DNA from: Clonostachys chloroleuca
Taxonomy: Eukaryota > Ascomycota > Sordariomycetes > Hypocreales > Bionectriaceae
Assembly: GCA_037952775.1 (NCBI GenBank)
Contig: JBANAY010000003.1
Span: forward strand, 31,248,001 to 31,312,000
Direction: 5' to 3'
Length of the DNA stretch: 64,000 nt
Made by a program: the position numbers and the translations under genes. Positions 12,653-24,522 of this stretch are shown one piece after another (the stretch's first letter is position 1; each line of letters opens with the position of its first letter). Below the pieces are notes generated by a model. The model searched no databases, was not told the origin of the DNA, and saw nothing but the letters and a program-made list of their open reading frames with translations.

Positions 12653-13697
12653 ATGGAGACCATCACAAAGTCACCAACCAAGAGACGCGCCCTCGCCGCC
12701 CTGGACGCGAACGCGCTCGCCTCCCCGAAGCCCCCTCTCCAGCTCAAGAGCACGGCCAAGAGCCCCGTCAAGCAGATCAAGCGACCTCTGGAGGAACCAA
12801 TGGCCGCCGCCGCGATGAGTCCTCTGCCCAAGAAGAGGGCGTGTTTCGAGGTATGTATTATATTTATCTACATCATGATCCCCCCCCACATGTTCTTTCC
12901 CAACTATTCGATTTCATATCATCGTGTATACATAATTGGCAGCCGTGCTTTCTAGTATGCCTATGGAGGGGAGGCTAATTGTTCATATCTCACAGGTCGC
13001 ACAGGACGATCTCTCGAGGAGCCAGAGCCCAGAAGCGAGCTCCATATTCGACACGTCCGCCAACGATTCCTCGTGGGCCACTGAGCCGGAGGCGTCGCCG
13101 GCGCCGCGGGTCATGACGAGACAGCAGGCTATGGAGGTTAGTTCTTCCCTCTGTGCCCCCCGAGAGTCACGGGCTGGAAGTTCAATGGCAGCCCACCATG
13201 GTGGGGGGGAAGAAATCATGAATTTGACTAACACGTTCCGATCAATAGAAAGCCGAGATCCTCCGCCTGAGGCTGGGCCTCGCCAGCTACAAGTTCCGCA
13301 CGGGGCAGACGTCCGTCCCACTCGCCAACCTGCAGAAGATGCCGCTGCCGCCGCGGGCGAAGAAGGCCGAGACGAGCGATCCCAAAACCCACGAGAGGAA
13401 GGTGTCTGCACAGGGGGGAAGGCTGACGACGCAAGGCAGCAGCAGCAGCAGCAGCAGCCACGGGCCTGGGGCAAGATCTCACACAGCCAGAAGATGCCCA
13501 GCGAACAGAATCTCGGTGAAGAGTCGAGCGACAACGACGATGAAGAGGAGGGGCAGGACGGCGAGGACGCGGCGCCGGAGCTGCCGCGCCTTTCCCCGTC
13601 CAAGTACGCCATGTCGGCGCTGCAGAGCACAGAGGAAACCTTGACGGACCTGGCGGACGGATTACTGAGTCTCTCGAGGAGTAATTCGGATGTGTAG
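12653..13697 (+). CDS. Whi5/Nrm1-type G1/S transcriptional repressor
   Basis: Four-exon model: 12653-12850, 12996-13136, 13249-13401 and about 13440-13697, roughly 249 aa. The diagnostic part opens exon 3: residues about 114-134 read KAEILRLRLGLASYKFRTGQ, which matches the short GTB-type motif by which Whi5 and Nrm1 bind SBF/MBF to hold G1/S genes off. The N-terminus is basic, with repeated Ser-Pro sites (SPTKRR, ASPKPP, KSPVKQ) that are likely CDK targets. The C-terminus is acidic and then ends in a Leu-rich stretch (ADGLLSLSRS). The third intron is short (38-56 nt) and its acceptor falls inside seven CAG triplets, so the number of Gln residues is uncertain. Without that intron the frame is lost, so the intron is inferred from frame continuity and the conserved-looking C-terminus. 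Confidence 0.68.
13402..13457 (+). repeat. (CAG)7 tract serving as possible tandem splice acceptors
   Basis: Seven CAG triplets lie at 13437-13457, immediately after a GTGTCT donor at 13402 and a GCTGAC branch-like element. Every CAG is a valid AG acceptor in the same reading frame, so use of different copies would give introns of 38 to 56 nt and proteins differing by single Gln residues. Confidence 0.5.
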
Positions 13698-14167
13698 CAG
13701 CTGCGGGGTTTTCCTTCTTCTCTCTTCTCGTTCTTGTCAGTGTTTTACTAGTTGGATGTCATGGATTGGGGTTTCCAACGGGATTTGATAGGTAAGGGAC
13801 AATCATGCCGCCGGGTCTTTTTTAAAACTCGTCACGGAGCCACTGTGGGAAATTATTGGGCGTTATTGGAGTAGCGGATCGAGCATACATGAGTAGTTAG
13901 GACATTCAGAGATAGATGTGCCTACATATACAGATACTTTATACCCATCAATTCCATTGAGTATGTGAAGTGGATAGGTATATGTGTGGCTTCCTATACA
14001 TCCAACGTGTTCAATCCATTCATAACATGTCCAAGTGGCATCTCTTTTCAACCTCATCACTTCAAAACGTCATCACACATCTACATCGTGCTCTGAAACC
14101 CAATTGTCCAGAGCTGTTCCTATCAAAACTCCTCGGCCACAAAAACTCCACCCAACGCACGTTTAAT
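13698..14167. other. intergenic region between convergent genes
   Basis: This 470-nt gap separates the convergent Whi5-type and aminopeptidase genes and presumably holds both 3' UTRs and terminators. No gene is visible. Confidence 0.5.
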
Positions 14168-15899
14168 CTAGTCCACGAGAATTCTAGGCTCCAGGGTCCC
14201 GTAGTTCTCGAAGAAGTCGGAGAAGAGCTTGATGGCGTATCCCACGTCCTCGGTGCCGCCGGTCTCGCGGATGCTGTGCATGCTCAGCTGGGGGTTGCCG
14301 AGGTCGAGGGTGCGCATGCCGAGGGCGGCGGCGAGGCCGGGCCCGATGGTGCTGCCGCAGGGGGAGTCGTTGCGGACGACGAAGAGCTGGAGCGGGACGC
14401 CGGCGGAGCGGGCGCACTCTTGCAGGAGGACGATGCCGGGGGAGTTGGTGGCGTAGCGCTGGTTGGCGTTGATCTTGATGACGGTGCCGCCGTTGATGGT
14501 GGGCTGGTGGGACGACTCGTACTTGCCCGCGTAGTTGGGGTGGACCGAGTGGGCCATGTCGGCCGAGACGAGGAACGAGCGGGACAGGGTCTGCTCGAAG
14601 GCGGTGGCCTCGTCGCCGTCGTGGTTGACGTGGTCGTAGCTCTGGTCGCTGTGGGCGTCCCGGTTGCCTGGGAGGACGGAGAGGCGGCGCAGCACCGAGG
14701 GGAGGAGGTTGGAGTGGGCGCCCTGGGCGGACTGGGAGCCGATCTCCTCGTGGTCGAAGCAGACGGTCAGGCGGATGGTGGAGTCGTTGTCCAGGGACGA
14801 CTCATCCTTGAGGGAGGCGATGAGCCCCTCGACGGAGCAGTAGGTCATGCCCAGGTTGTCGAGGCGGGGCGAGAAGACGAACTCGTCGTTGATGCCTCCG
14901 ATGACCGACTTTTGGGTGTCGTAGAGGACCAGCTCGAAATCAGCGATGGCGGCGGCATCAATGCCGAGCTCCGAGGCAACGACGTCGAGGACCCGGGGGT
15001 GGTGGCGCTCGCTCATCTGCTTGAGGGGCTGGAACTCGGGGTCCGCCTCAGCCTCGTCCGCCTTGGACTCCCCGCTCTCATCGGTAGGCTTGGCACCGCC
15101 CTTGTTCAGCTCCGCGGCCGCAAGGCCAGTGATGGGGAACAGCTCGGTCTCCTTGTTGGGGTCGAAGTTGGACTGGCGGTGAAGGTGGATGGCGAGGGTT
15201 GGGATCCGGATCAGCGGCTTGTCAATCTTGACGAGCTTCTGGACGAAGTTGTCGCCGTCACGGACGAGCACGCGACCAGCCAGACTGAGGTCACGGTCAA
15301 ACCACGAGTGCCAGATACCGCCGCCATACGTCTCGACGCCGATCTGGAGGAAGCCGTTGGCGGCCTTCTTAGAGACGGGCTTGACCCGCAGGCAGGGAGA
15401 GTCGGTGTGGGCGCCGACAATGGCGACGGGGTTTCCAGGGCGCCACTTTCGGCCGATTGTGAATGCAACGATGGAGGAGCCGTTGCGTGTGAGGTAGTAC
15501 TTGCCGCCGGGGCGGAGGGTCGACGCCCAGGAGTCTCGCTCCTTGATCAGCTGGAAGCCGACCTTTTCGAATCGTTGGGAGGCAGAGTAGACGGCGTGGT
15601 AAGCTAGAGTGGGCAAGATGGGGGATTTTGTCAGTCTATTGGGCCATATGAACATATCGAATGGGCTGCGGGGGCGAAAACTCACGGGTTGGCGAGGCAT
15701 TGACGAAATCGACAAAGTCGAGAGCTGTCGGGTTGGGAGCCATGGTGATGGTGGCAGCGCTGAAGCTTGCTCTGTGCACGAGCGGGGTTGGCGAGTCCAG
15801 CAAGGGTCGGAATCGGTGGTGGAGGCGTCGTGCAGTCAATGATGCTCGGTGCGTGGTACAGGCGATGCTCCGGGGGCTGAGGATGACTGGATTGAACAT
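14168..15899 (-). CDS. aspartyl aminopeptidase, M18 family (Ape4/DNPEP type)
   Basis: Two exons on the minus strand, 15899-15686 and 15603-14168, joined by an 82-nt GTGAGT...TAG intron; predicted 549 aa. The M18 metallopeptidase signatures are all present: GAHTDSP (His137, Asp139), the CFDHEEIGS metal and catalytic block (Asp355, Glu357, Glu358), SADMAHSVHP (Asp420) and the C-terminal LSMHSIRE (His514). The enzyme removes N-terminal Asp or Glu from peptides using two zinc ions, forms a large oligomer, and in yeast (Ape4) is partly delivered to the vacuole. The join gives the typical start FVNASPTPYHAV. A second in-frame ATG at 15743 (MAPNPTALDF) is where most family members begin. The 52 residues before it are rich in Arg, Ser and His and nearly free of acids, like a mitochondrial presequence. 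Intact; its antisense strand carries a long spurious frame. Confidence 0.93.
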
Positions 15900-17204
15900 G
15901 GAGGGATCAGATCAGATCAAAGTGTGCCGCTGGAGCTGCAGTAGATCAGTCGTAGATAGACGTCACATGTGCCTTGCTGCCAGTTGGTAATGGGCAACAG
16001 GCTGGTTGGCTGACTTACCCCGTACTTGGCCGCTGCCCCGCCCCAAGGGTCTTATCCTTATCAGGCCCTAACCACCTTGGGCGAAGCTCCAGGAAGTGAG
16101 TTTACAGCTTCGTGGTAGCTTGACACAAACCTTCGGGAGGAGCCGTGATCCAAATCATATGTGTCCTAAAATATCTAGGTTTGGAATTATCTGAGCAGCT
16201 AGAGTCTCAAAAATCCATAGGACACGTATGGCAAACTTGCGAATATGTAACTTGCATAATCAGTAGTCACTTGTTCTTTACTTCTATTACATCAAACAGT
16301 TTAGAGCACGATCACAACCATATGTCCCAAACTCGACAAATAAATATTAAACAAAAAGTTTGAATACCGCTAGATAGTTTCTTACGAGATGGTAGGAAAA
16401 TAGGCCAAATTCATTACGATCCATCGCGTAGATGTGGTCTCAGGGTCAGTCACACAAGCAAGTATAGGGTAGTAGCTATTAGGTCCTATCCAATCAGCCC
16501 ATTGCTATTTTTAGATACATGAAGGACACCAGCATTTTCACGTAATAACTTGGAGCTGGCTTGAGGAATTGTCAGGGCCGACCTCTTTCCACTCAGATTC
16601 CATGTGTGGTAAATGAGGAGGGCGGGCGCACGGCCGGGCCACCAGCCGTCCAAGCTTTCATTGTGTCACCATAATACGAGGACGGTGGCGAGTCCGCGGT
16701 TGAACTCTGGCGGGAGAGCTGGGGCATCAGCGCGCGCACCTAGCCGAGATTATCTCACATCCTTCCTCCAGGACCAGCTACCCACTCTTAGTACCCGCCG
16801 TTAAGCGGCGTCTTACGGAATCCTTGCTTGCAAGTCTGCTTACGCCGTGCCCCATGTTGACCTGCCTGTCATGGTCTTGGCGCAGGCTGCTTTGAAAGTC
16901 CCCGTGTGCTTTAGATTACCAGTCAATCAAGGCATGAAGATTTACGAGTCACAAGAGGGAGAGCAAGTTGTTTGAAGAAGAAGAAAAGGGTCATGATATT
17001 TCTATCTGAAAAGAAGAGAAGATAAAATAAGAGAAAAAAGAAGAAGTAAAAAAGTTAAAAAAAGAAGCCCAGTAAAAAAAAGTACGCCGAAAAATGTCAA
17101 AATATCAAATCATCACCATCGCTTCCATCCCTGGTTATGCGATGTTTGTATGTTCCGCTCCACCAATCCGTTTCCAAAATCTCGCCACCCGCTCGACTCA
17201 GCTC
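15900..17204. other. intergenic spacer
   Basis: No supported gene. The sequence becomes AT-richer at 16140-16560. From about 16970 to 17090 the + strand is almost pure purine (GAAGAAGAAAA-type), which on the minus strand is a pyrimidine tract just downstream of the RTA1-like gene and may belong to its 3' UTR. Confidence 0.5.
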
Positions 17205-18419
17205 TTAGACGTGGGCAGGTCGGTACTGCATCTGGGGCTTGCTGATGACAGGACGCTGGCCAGTGTGGTTGTTGTAGGCAGGTCGGGTGTGCTGGGCGGG
17301 AGGGTAAGAAGGCCTGTCGTTGACAGGGGGGTATGAGGGCCTCTCGCTGTTGCGGGCAGGAGGGTAGGCGGGAGCCTGCTGCTGAACAGGAACCGAGTAG
17401 TGGGCGGGAGGCTGGTAGGTGGTCCTCTCGGTCTGGACAGGAGGGTAGGTGGAGGCGTGGTAGGCGGGCTGGCTCATGGGGGGGTAAGTGCCCTTGCCGA
17501 TGGTCGGGTAGGAGGAGTCGTCGCTGTCGGATCCAGTGGACTTGGCAGGGTACTGGATGTAGTCGGGCTTGATGGCCAGTCCGGGGTGACCCCAGAAGAG
17601 GGCGGCGGCACCGAGAATCATGAAGACACCCTCAGCGATGATGAAGGGGACCTCGTGGGTGATGGCCTCTCCGCTGTATCCCTCCTTGAGCTCGTAGACA
17701 CGGAAGGCGCAACGGGCGAGGATGATGGTGACGGAGAAGCTGATGCCGGCGACGAAGGCCTTCAGGCGCCATTCGACCTTGGGGAGGCGGTGGGACATGA
17801 AGAAGCGGACGAAGAAGTCGGCGAAGGCGGCCATGAAGCCGACGAGGACGACGAGCTGCAAGCTCAGACCAGCCTGACTGACCTTGTTACCAATCTTACC
17901 AGTGTCCGCGGTGGTAGCAGTGACGGAGAGGGCACCACCAGCACCCTGGAGGACGAGGCAGAGGATATCGGCAGGAAGGAAGATCCACACCCAGACTGAA
18001 GGCTTGAGTCGGGTCAGGTCAGGAGCGAAGTGGGAGATGCTCGCAGACAGGGTGACGTAGATGCCAGCAGTGTAGAAGATGGGGGCGATGGTCAGGGCGA
18101 CGGTCTGGACAACGAAGGGGAGGAACTTGAAGGGGTTGGCGTGCAGCACGACACGACAGCCGTATCCGGCAATCTCAAGGAGACAGCCCAGAATCATGCT
18201 GGTCATGTAGCCCCAAGTCTTCCATCGGATTCCCAGGTAGATGTGGCCGAACATGATCAAGCCGAAGATGACAGTGAATGCCAAGTTGACGGCCTTGTCG
18301 GGGTTGTACTTGTAGATGGTGGTCTCAATGGGGCAGACCTCGAGAGTACAGTTGGCCTTCTTGCCGAAGGGGAGGTAGTACTGGTCATCGAGAGGGTTGT
18401 GGTAGAGAGGGCGAGACAT
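17205..18419 (-). CDS. RTA1-like seven-transmembrane protein
   Basis: Intronless minus-strand gene, 404 aa. The start chosen is ATG at 18419 (MSRPLYHNPLDD) because it has a strong GTCAAG context and the 58 codons upstream are a basic/Phe-rich by-product of the leader. Residues 20-40 carry the short Cys-containing extracellular start (CTLEVCP). About seven hydrophobic helices follow between 43 and 280, with the family-like stretches YLGIRWKTWGYM, EIAGYGCRV, APIFYTAGIYVTL and FRVYELKEGYSG. The last about 110 residues are a cytoplasmic Pro/Tyr-rich tail with repeated YPP units. RTA1-family proteins (Rta1, Rsb1) are linked to resistance to aminocholesterol and export of sphingoid bases across the plasma membrane; substrate here is unknown. 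Intact. Confidence 0.88.
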   Translation of the reverse strand: MSRPLYHNPLDDQYYLPFGKKANCTLEVCPIETTIYKYNPDKAVNLAFTVIFGLIMFGHIYLGIRWKTWGYMTSMILGCLLEIAGYGCRVVLHANPFKFLPFVVQTVALTIAPIFYTAGIYVTLSASISHFAPDLTRLKPSVWVWIFLPADILCLVLQGAGGALSVTATTADTGKIGNKVSQAGLSLQLVVLVGFMAAFADFFVRFFMSHRLPKVEWRLKAFVAGISFSVTIILARCAFRVYELKEGYSGEAITHEVPFIIAEGVFMILGAAALFWGHPGLAIKPDYIQYPAKSTGSDSDDSSYPTIGKGTYPPMSQPAYHASTYPPVQTERTTYQPPAHYSVPVQQQAPAYPPARNSERPSYPPVNDRPSYPPAQHTRPAYNNHTGQRPVISKPQMQYRPAHV

Positions 18420-18760
18420 CTTGACTGATTTGAAATGATAAAATCGACGACTGAACCAGGAATTTCTTTTGACTTTTCTTTTTTTCCGAAATTGAATGCT
18501 TCTCGTGGGCAAAACAAGAAAATGCTGCGAAAGAGAACAAGAGATGAAGAAAAAAAAAAAATAGAGGTTATTTGAAGAAGAGAGCTTGCTCAAGAAGAGA
18601 AGAGAATAGAGAAAAAAGGAAAAAAAGGAAAAAAGAAAAGAGAAAAGAGAAAAAGGAAGATGGTTGATGAGGCTCGTGATGAGTGGTGAGGAGAGAAGGA
18701 AAGCAGAACAGATGGTGGAGGAGAGCTCTCCTCATATAGGCTTCAACCCATGCTGGGAGA
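18420..18760 (-). promoter_or_regulatory. long pyrimidine-tract leader of the RTA1-like gene
   Basis: On the minus strand the region upstream of the ATG is C/T-rich for over 200 nt (seen on + as GAAAAGAGAAAAAGG-type purine DNA at about 18535-18665). This is a common arrangement in strongly expressed fungal genes, where transcription tends to start within or after such tracts. No clear TATA box was found. Confidence 0.4.
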
Positions 18761-21700
18761 TAATTCTCGCAGTTGCCATAATTAGACTATGAACATGGTT
18801 TCAGCCTTACATAGCAGCGTGGCCTGCAAGTTGCTGCCAGCTTAGAGGCACAGACTCCACCGATGAGCAGTAATAAGGTCCAGCTTGCGCACGGGTTCGG
18901 AGCCAGACCCTGTCGTCTTGAGCAGGGGGTTGTGCAGGCCTCGCTTGAGCTCAGTCTTGTCCACAAGGCGCAGCAGCTTTTGCGTGCTTACTCTGGCCAG
19001 CCAACGGCAGCCAGGCGACATGGGGACCGTCAGCGCCGCATGCACGCTCGGATGCAAGATCCATCCATTTGGAGATTAGCTACGGGGGGGGGGGGGGAGG
19101 TATCTTGCCCAAAGAGCGTAAACGATGTCGGTCTGGCCATCCATGTTGGTTGTGTTGGTGCGGTGACCTGCTAGCTACTACCAACGGCATAACCATCGCA
19201 TCACTATCGCATGCGGCCATTCTACTAGACCACTCTGGCGGCCAGTCTGCTCATCCCGAGGCAGTGCTGGCCTCACCGCTGCGAGGCCGGTGCAAATAGA
19301 AGCGACCAACAGAACGCCATCTGGGCCAGTGCTAACCCAGGCCTGCTGCTTAGAGATTACGTCCATGTAGGCCAACGGCACCTCGAGACAAGATAGCAGG
19401 TGGGACAGCTCTTTGGGCTGAGAATCGAAAATAGTCCAAGGTCCTAATTTCGGCACCCGCTGTCCATTTCCCGTCTCGATCTGGGGATGGAGAAGAGGAG
19501 TTTACTAAGCCAGCAAGCCCATAGTTGAGGGGCTTCAGCCTGCTGTGGACCGCTCCGGGGGATTAGAAAAGGCAAATGGGTCACTGACGGACTGGCGTAT
19601 ACTGAAAAAGAAAGAAAAACAGGCTTGGCCAGCCCAACCACCTCCAACTCTTGGATCCCTGCCAGCAGCACGCACCTCATGCCGGCACGTTTCAACGCCC
19701 CAATTAGAATCCGTCCAGGGCTGTCCCAACTAAGCAGCGTGGCTCCATTATAGTAGTCTGTATTATGCTTCCTCCCACTGCTTATTCTTCTCCCCACCCG
19801 CCAGAAATAGAGTAGCAGCCTCAATGGCTTACTGTCTCAACTGCCTGTTTGGGTAACTGACCGGCAGCCCGCTTACGCGTGTTTCCTGGCCTCAGTCGCT
19901 TGACGGAGAGTGTGAGGACAATTCACGACATCCTGCAGTCAAGTTACACCAAAAATATGAGAGCCTGTGTAAGTGGATGAGAGACACCAAACCAGCGGCT
20001 TGGTTGTGTCTCTCAACAAGAGCCCTTCGCGCGCTTGAACTGATATCTGGTGTAAATCGCGCTGCTTCATTTCTTTTACTTCTTCATTTGCCTCCTCACC
20101 CCAGCCGACTCGCCAGGTCCCTGCCGTGCATCATCAATTGGTCATTTCTGCTGGTGCTGACTTGCGTGATGCAGCAAGAGGCCTCCTCGTTTACGGCCTA
20201 CATGGTAGTTACCACAAACGGATGCCTCTTAATAACCTTGTCTGATAAGCCTCTTCAATTGGACTTTGGTTCAACTAATATCATTAGGCCCAGCCAGGAA
20301 TAGGGAACGTCCCATGCTAGCACTCCAGGATCGTCCAACAACCCCAACCCTGGGTCGCTCTCAAGTTCCCAATGTGGTTGGAGTCTTTCGTCGCCCATGC
20401 ATCTAGGTAAATCTCAGTTTCATGACATGATGTGATATGAATGTGTCGCAGTAAGACATCACACCAAACTTTCATCGCTCTCCTCATGGCGCGTAAAAGT
20501 GACCGTGCCCGGTGGGTAGCGGGACACTACCGGCAGGAGTCGACGTAAGCACTTAGGCGATTAATAAAATTAGAAAACAGACCCGAGATTGATTTGAGTA
20601 GTCCGAATGGATTTCGGGACCGAATCTTGCTGGATCTGCGTGTGTCGAGTCCACTTGCTTCACACGTGGCCACCAGAGGCTTCGTTCACGATGCTTCTCT
20701 CTCAAACATCGTCAATCATTGCTAGTCTTTGTTGAATGAGAATTGACTTGCAAGTATCTGGCGGTTTGGACTCTCGAGTCGGTTGCTAAACACGAATTTT
20801 TTGTCGTCGTCGGCTGCTCTTCTTTGGCGTATTACATCCTTTACCTCCTGGCAACTGTTCACCAAGCCGGTCAAACCCCAAAATTCCCGTCGCTGATTGT
20901 CATGGTGGATGTCTAAAGATGACATGTTATCTCTCTCTCAGATCTTGCCGACATCTTATCGATGAAATATGTGTCACTGGTCACGAAGTCTATGGGCCGT
21001 TATTCGATGGTATCTGAGTTGACACATTCTGTGAGGCATCCAGGCGCGTCGATGGGATCGTCTCCAAGGCCATGAGATGATGGTAGCCAAGGTCCGACAG
21101 CGGGTACGAGAATAAGATGCTTTGGAAGCAACACGAACCACCTATCTGCCGTGCAACAATGGTTGGGCGTTAACCATGTGTTTACTCACCTCATCGTGGC
21201 CTGGCTATAACTTCCGCTCGAAAGTTGTCACATCACAGACGTGATTTGGATGCAAACGGTATAAAACAATATGCCCCATCCTTCAGCTTATCAGCGTATA
21301 GTATCTGCCCTGAAGTTCGGCCACAAGAGAAATACTCGACAACTACGTGCCCTCAGTGGCAGCTCACAAGCCGAGCTCAAGGACAAATGGCTCAACCAAC
21401 CTGCCACGTACAGAGATTCATGCGCGGTTAGACGAAGATGTTGGTTTGGAGCCTACAACGTCTGCCTCCCAGCGGGGAAAGCGTAAAACAAGCAATGAGT
21501 GGTGGAGGAGAAGCTCTTTTCTGCCAACTCCGGCTGGCTGGTCGGCTAATTCATTGATCTAGGAAGCTGCCAAGTTATCATAACGTGTCCAAATGGTGGA
21601 TTTTCCAGATCGAGGGAGTTGAGTCCACCCTCATAAACCAAATCACTCAGGTTACGCGCGACATTGTATCTAAGAGCCAACCAACTACATTCCTTCCGGC

Positions 21701-22304
21701 CACTTATGTCGACCCAGGCATGCTCGCCGCCCGAACCAGCGAACAGAACCATGGGACTAAGGATTCCTGTTCGCTTCAAATTCGCTGGAAGCGACTCCTT
21801 TAGTAGCCTGATTCTGACATCTACGGGCGTTCCGTGTGCATGTCGTCATGCTTTGGAAATCGGGGCAGTTTTAATTGACGGTCACAAGCGATATGCAGAC
21901 ATCATCAACGCCGCTCACTCCTGGTTCTCCCAAACCTCCCAATCAGATTAAACAAGGCTATCCACCCGCCCGTAACTCAACTCGCAGGTATACAAGGCAG
22001 ATACAACTCCCACCCGACCAGCTTCAGCTTCTAAGTCGCCAAAAAATGCAGTTATTAGATCAAAAATAAGAAACGAAAGGAGAAGGTGGCCCCTGTGAAG
22101 GTTCGAAGAAGAGGGAGAATGATCAGACCAGACACAAGGTGACTACCAACACTGTTGGCTCTGTACATGCGGTTCATACATGATGTCGACCGTTGATGAT
22201 GGGCAAGGCCTCGACTCGCCTTTCTCAATTTAGATTGCTTGCGGGTCTTCCCCCTCTCATCATAGCTCAACTGATATCTTGGCATAGGACTTTCCTCTTG
22301 TAAG
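18761..22304. other. gene-poor spacer
   Basis: I see no supported gene in these 3.5 kb. A run of about 14 G lies near 19084-19097. Short open frames occur in every register without domain or splice support. The right part adjoins the decayed lysine-rich locus and may contain unrecognised remnants. Confidence 0.45.
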
Positions 22305-24105
22305 TCATCTCGTTTGAAATGAGGCTGGGAAGCGGTCTGCTTTTACTGTCCCGGTTTGCTTGTTCCCGTCCACGGAAATAGGTGTGAATCGATGACGTGA
22401 AATTTGTCCACCGGCCTTTCGTCGGTGACCTCCTGGTAGCTTCCTCGCGTATTCGTTGACCGATGGTGTAGTCTCAGCGACATCGTTTTCCTTCTTATTC
22501 TTCACCACCGCCTCGTATCTTTCCAGAATTACCTCCTGGGTTCCTAAATACTTCTTGACATACATAGCGTGGACGTCGATCTCTGAAACACCGCCAGTCT
22601 GGCTTAGGTCTCCGCCGAATTGCCTGCCGTGGTCACCTCCTTGCTTGCAAGATATGGCGCCCGCCGATGGGAATTCCACCCTGACCCTAGGCATAGACGC
22701 CTGTGCATTCGCTCATGCCAGGCACAGTCACCTTGTCGCCATCCTCCATAGCACCCCCGAGCACAGGATTATGCTCCGATCGTTCGGCTTTGCCATCTTA
22801 ATTGTTGGCTTTCTTCTGTGGAAGCAGATCCTCCCCATTGAACTGGTGTCGTTTGACCGAGCAACTTAGGCCGGCCTTTTCAGCATCCTTGCCGACCATC
22901 GTGCCATCAGCACTCTTCTCTTTCACGTTGTTGCTGCTATTGGCACCAGTCTTCTTTATATTTTGTGCCTGGTTCTAGATTTCTTGCAAGCATCTTTCGC
23001 TTGGTCCCCTCGGCTCTAGCCTTCTTTAAACCAGCCTTCTGAGAGCTAGCCTTCCTAGAAGCCGCGTTGCCCCTATATTTCTTGGCACCCGCTTGCTTCT
23101 GCCAGTTTTTGGGTTGGAAGCAGCTTTGCCCTGGGGTCTGTTTGAAAAATGTAGTCTTCTCCGTCTTAGGTTTCTTGGAACTGGCCTTGCCTTCAGTACC
23201 CTTGGGACCGGCCTTGCTCTTCGCCGCGGCCTTTCCCTTTGGCCCTTCAGCACCCACCTTCTTGGAAGTAGGTTTGGTCTCCGAAGTCTCTTTGGTCTTC
23301 GAAGTATCTTTGGTCTTCGAAGTCTCTTTGTTCTCTGAAGTCGCTTGGGCCTCTGAAGTCGCTTGGGTCTCTGAACCCGTATTGGTCTTGAAGGTCTTTT
23401 TGGTCTTGGAAGTCGGTTTAGTCTTGGAAGTAGGTTTGGTCTTGGAAGTCGCTTTGGTCTTTGAAGCCGCTTTAATCTTGGCCGCTGCAATCTCAATCTT
23501 GAACGTCGCTTTAACCTTGGAAGCAGTCTTGCCTTTGGATCACTGAGCAACTGTCTTCTGAGGCGGCCCTTCTTTCTAGCAGCCTTTCCATTGACTCCTT
23601 TACGAGCCGGCTTCGATGGGCCCGTCTTGTCCTTGGCTACACCTTTCCCGAGGTTCTCTTTCCTCGAAGCAACCTTGCCTGTGGCTCTCTGCGAAGCCGT
23701 CCTTTTCAAGGTAGCATTCGCATCAGTCTTTCTAGGATTGGCCTTCTGAGCACCAGCTTTTGCCTTTAGTCCCTCTTTCGTAGCAGTGGTAGACTTCGTG
23801 GGCATTGCCTTCTTTGCTTTCGTAGCAGCCTTGTTAATGGCACTGGTGGCCTTCATTGTTGGGGGAACTGCCTTTTTGGGGATGCCAGGCGTCGGAGCCT
23901 CTATATGGGGTTCATGGGGCTCCCCAGTCGTTCGAGGATTTAGGATATACGTTTCATCATCCTCACGGGGCTCGGATGCGAGGCCTATGTAGTCGACGTT
24001 GTCAATGCCATTTCGGATATCCAGGTCGGCTTCAGCAGTGGCGGTGACCGTGATAGGTTTAAGCAGGAGGAGGAGAGCTGCAAGTGCGAGATACTTGGAA
24101 GTCAT
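22305..24105 (-). pseudogene. broken lysine-rich repeat protein with signal peptide
   Basis: The minus-strand frame opens at ATG 24105 with a clear signal peptide (MTSKYLALAALLLLLKPITV, cut probably after TATA), then an acidic segment and a long Lys/Ala/Thr-rich region. Near 23560 the coding frame shifts: the continuing frame carries about eleven hexapeptide units of the type KTKxTS (about 23280-23480), whose codons vary mainly at third positions, showing this frame was once translated. It stops at 22937. Further coding-like pieces follow in other frames: one ending KEKSADGT...KKANN at a TAA near 22815, then 22694-22305 (GVSEIDVHAMYVKKYLG...). At least three frame changes and a stop separate the pieces. 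An odd intron (donor GTAAAG, acceptor AAG) could explain one of them. I do not recognise the C-terminal part. Function unknown. Confidence 0.5.
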
Positions 24106-24522
24106 TTTCAAAGAGGTAATTTGCTGAAAAATTGATATTAAGATAACGAGGGGAAAGGAAAAGAGAAGAATTAAATAGAAGAGAGTACCGTCTAGCATCA
24201 GGGCTACATCATTATGTTTTTCAATACGATTAATTTTGTTCTAAAGCATGGGAAAGCTTAAAAGGGAGATGTGGAAAACTGGCCTTATCGTACATGGCCG
24301 AACGTCATTTCCATCTTATCATTGAGATGCACAGGAGAATCACCAAAGTAGAAGTGCATGTTTATCATATGGAGGTGTAATCATTATCTGGCATAGAAAT
24401 TACCACACTCTCAACATCTTACTCGGGCGGCGTGGTCGTACTATGGAGATGCCACGAGATTTGCAGACATTGTGTAGTACTACATTCGCAGTCCTCAGGA
24501 GGCAAAGCCCTATGAAACAGCT

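Noticed and set aside
13970..15607. Long + strand open frame (about 545 codons) opposite the aspartyl aminopeptidase gene
   Set aside because: It is a Gly/Val/Asp-rich mirror of GC-ended codons of the true minus-strand gene, with no domain of its own.
17400..18428. + strand open frames opposite the RTA1-like gene
   Set aside because: Same cause: antisense shadow of a codon-biased membrane-protein gene.
18420..18593. N-terminal extension of the RTA1-like protein
   Set aside because: The 58 extra codons are Phe/Arg/Lys-rich by-products of a pyrimidine tract and do not resemble the family start; ATG 18419 has the better context.
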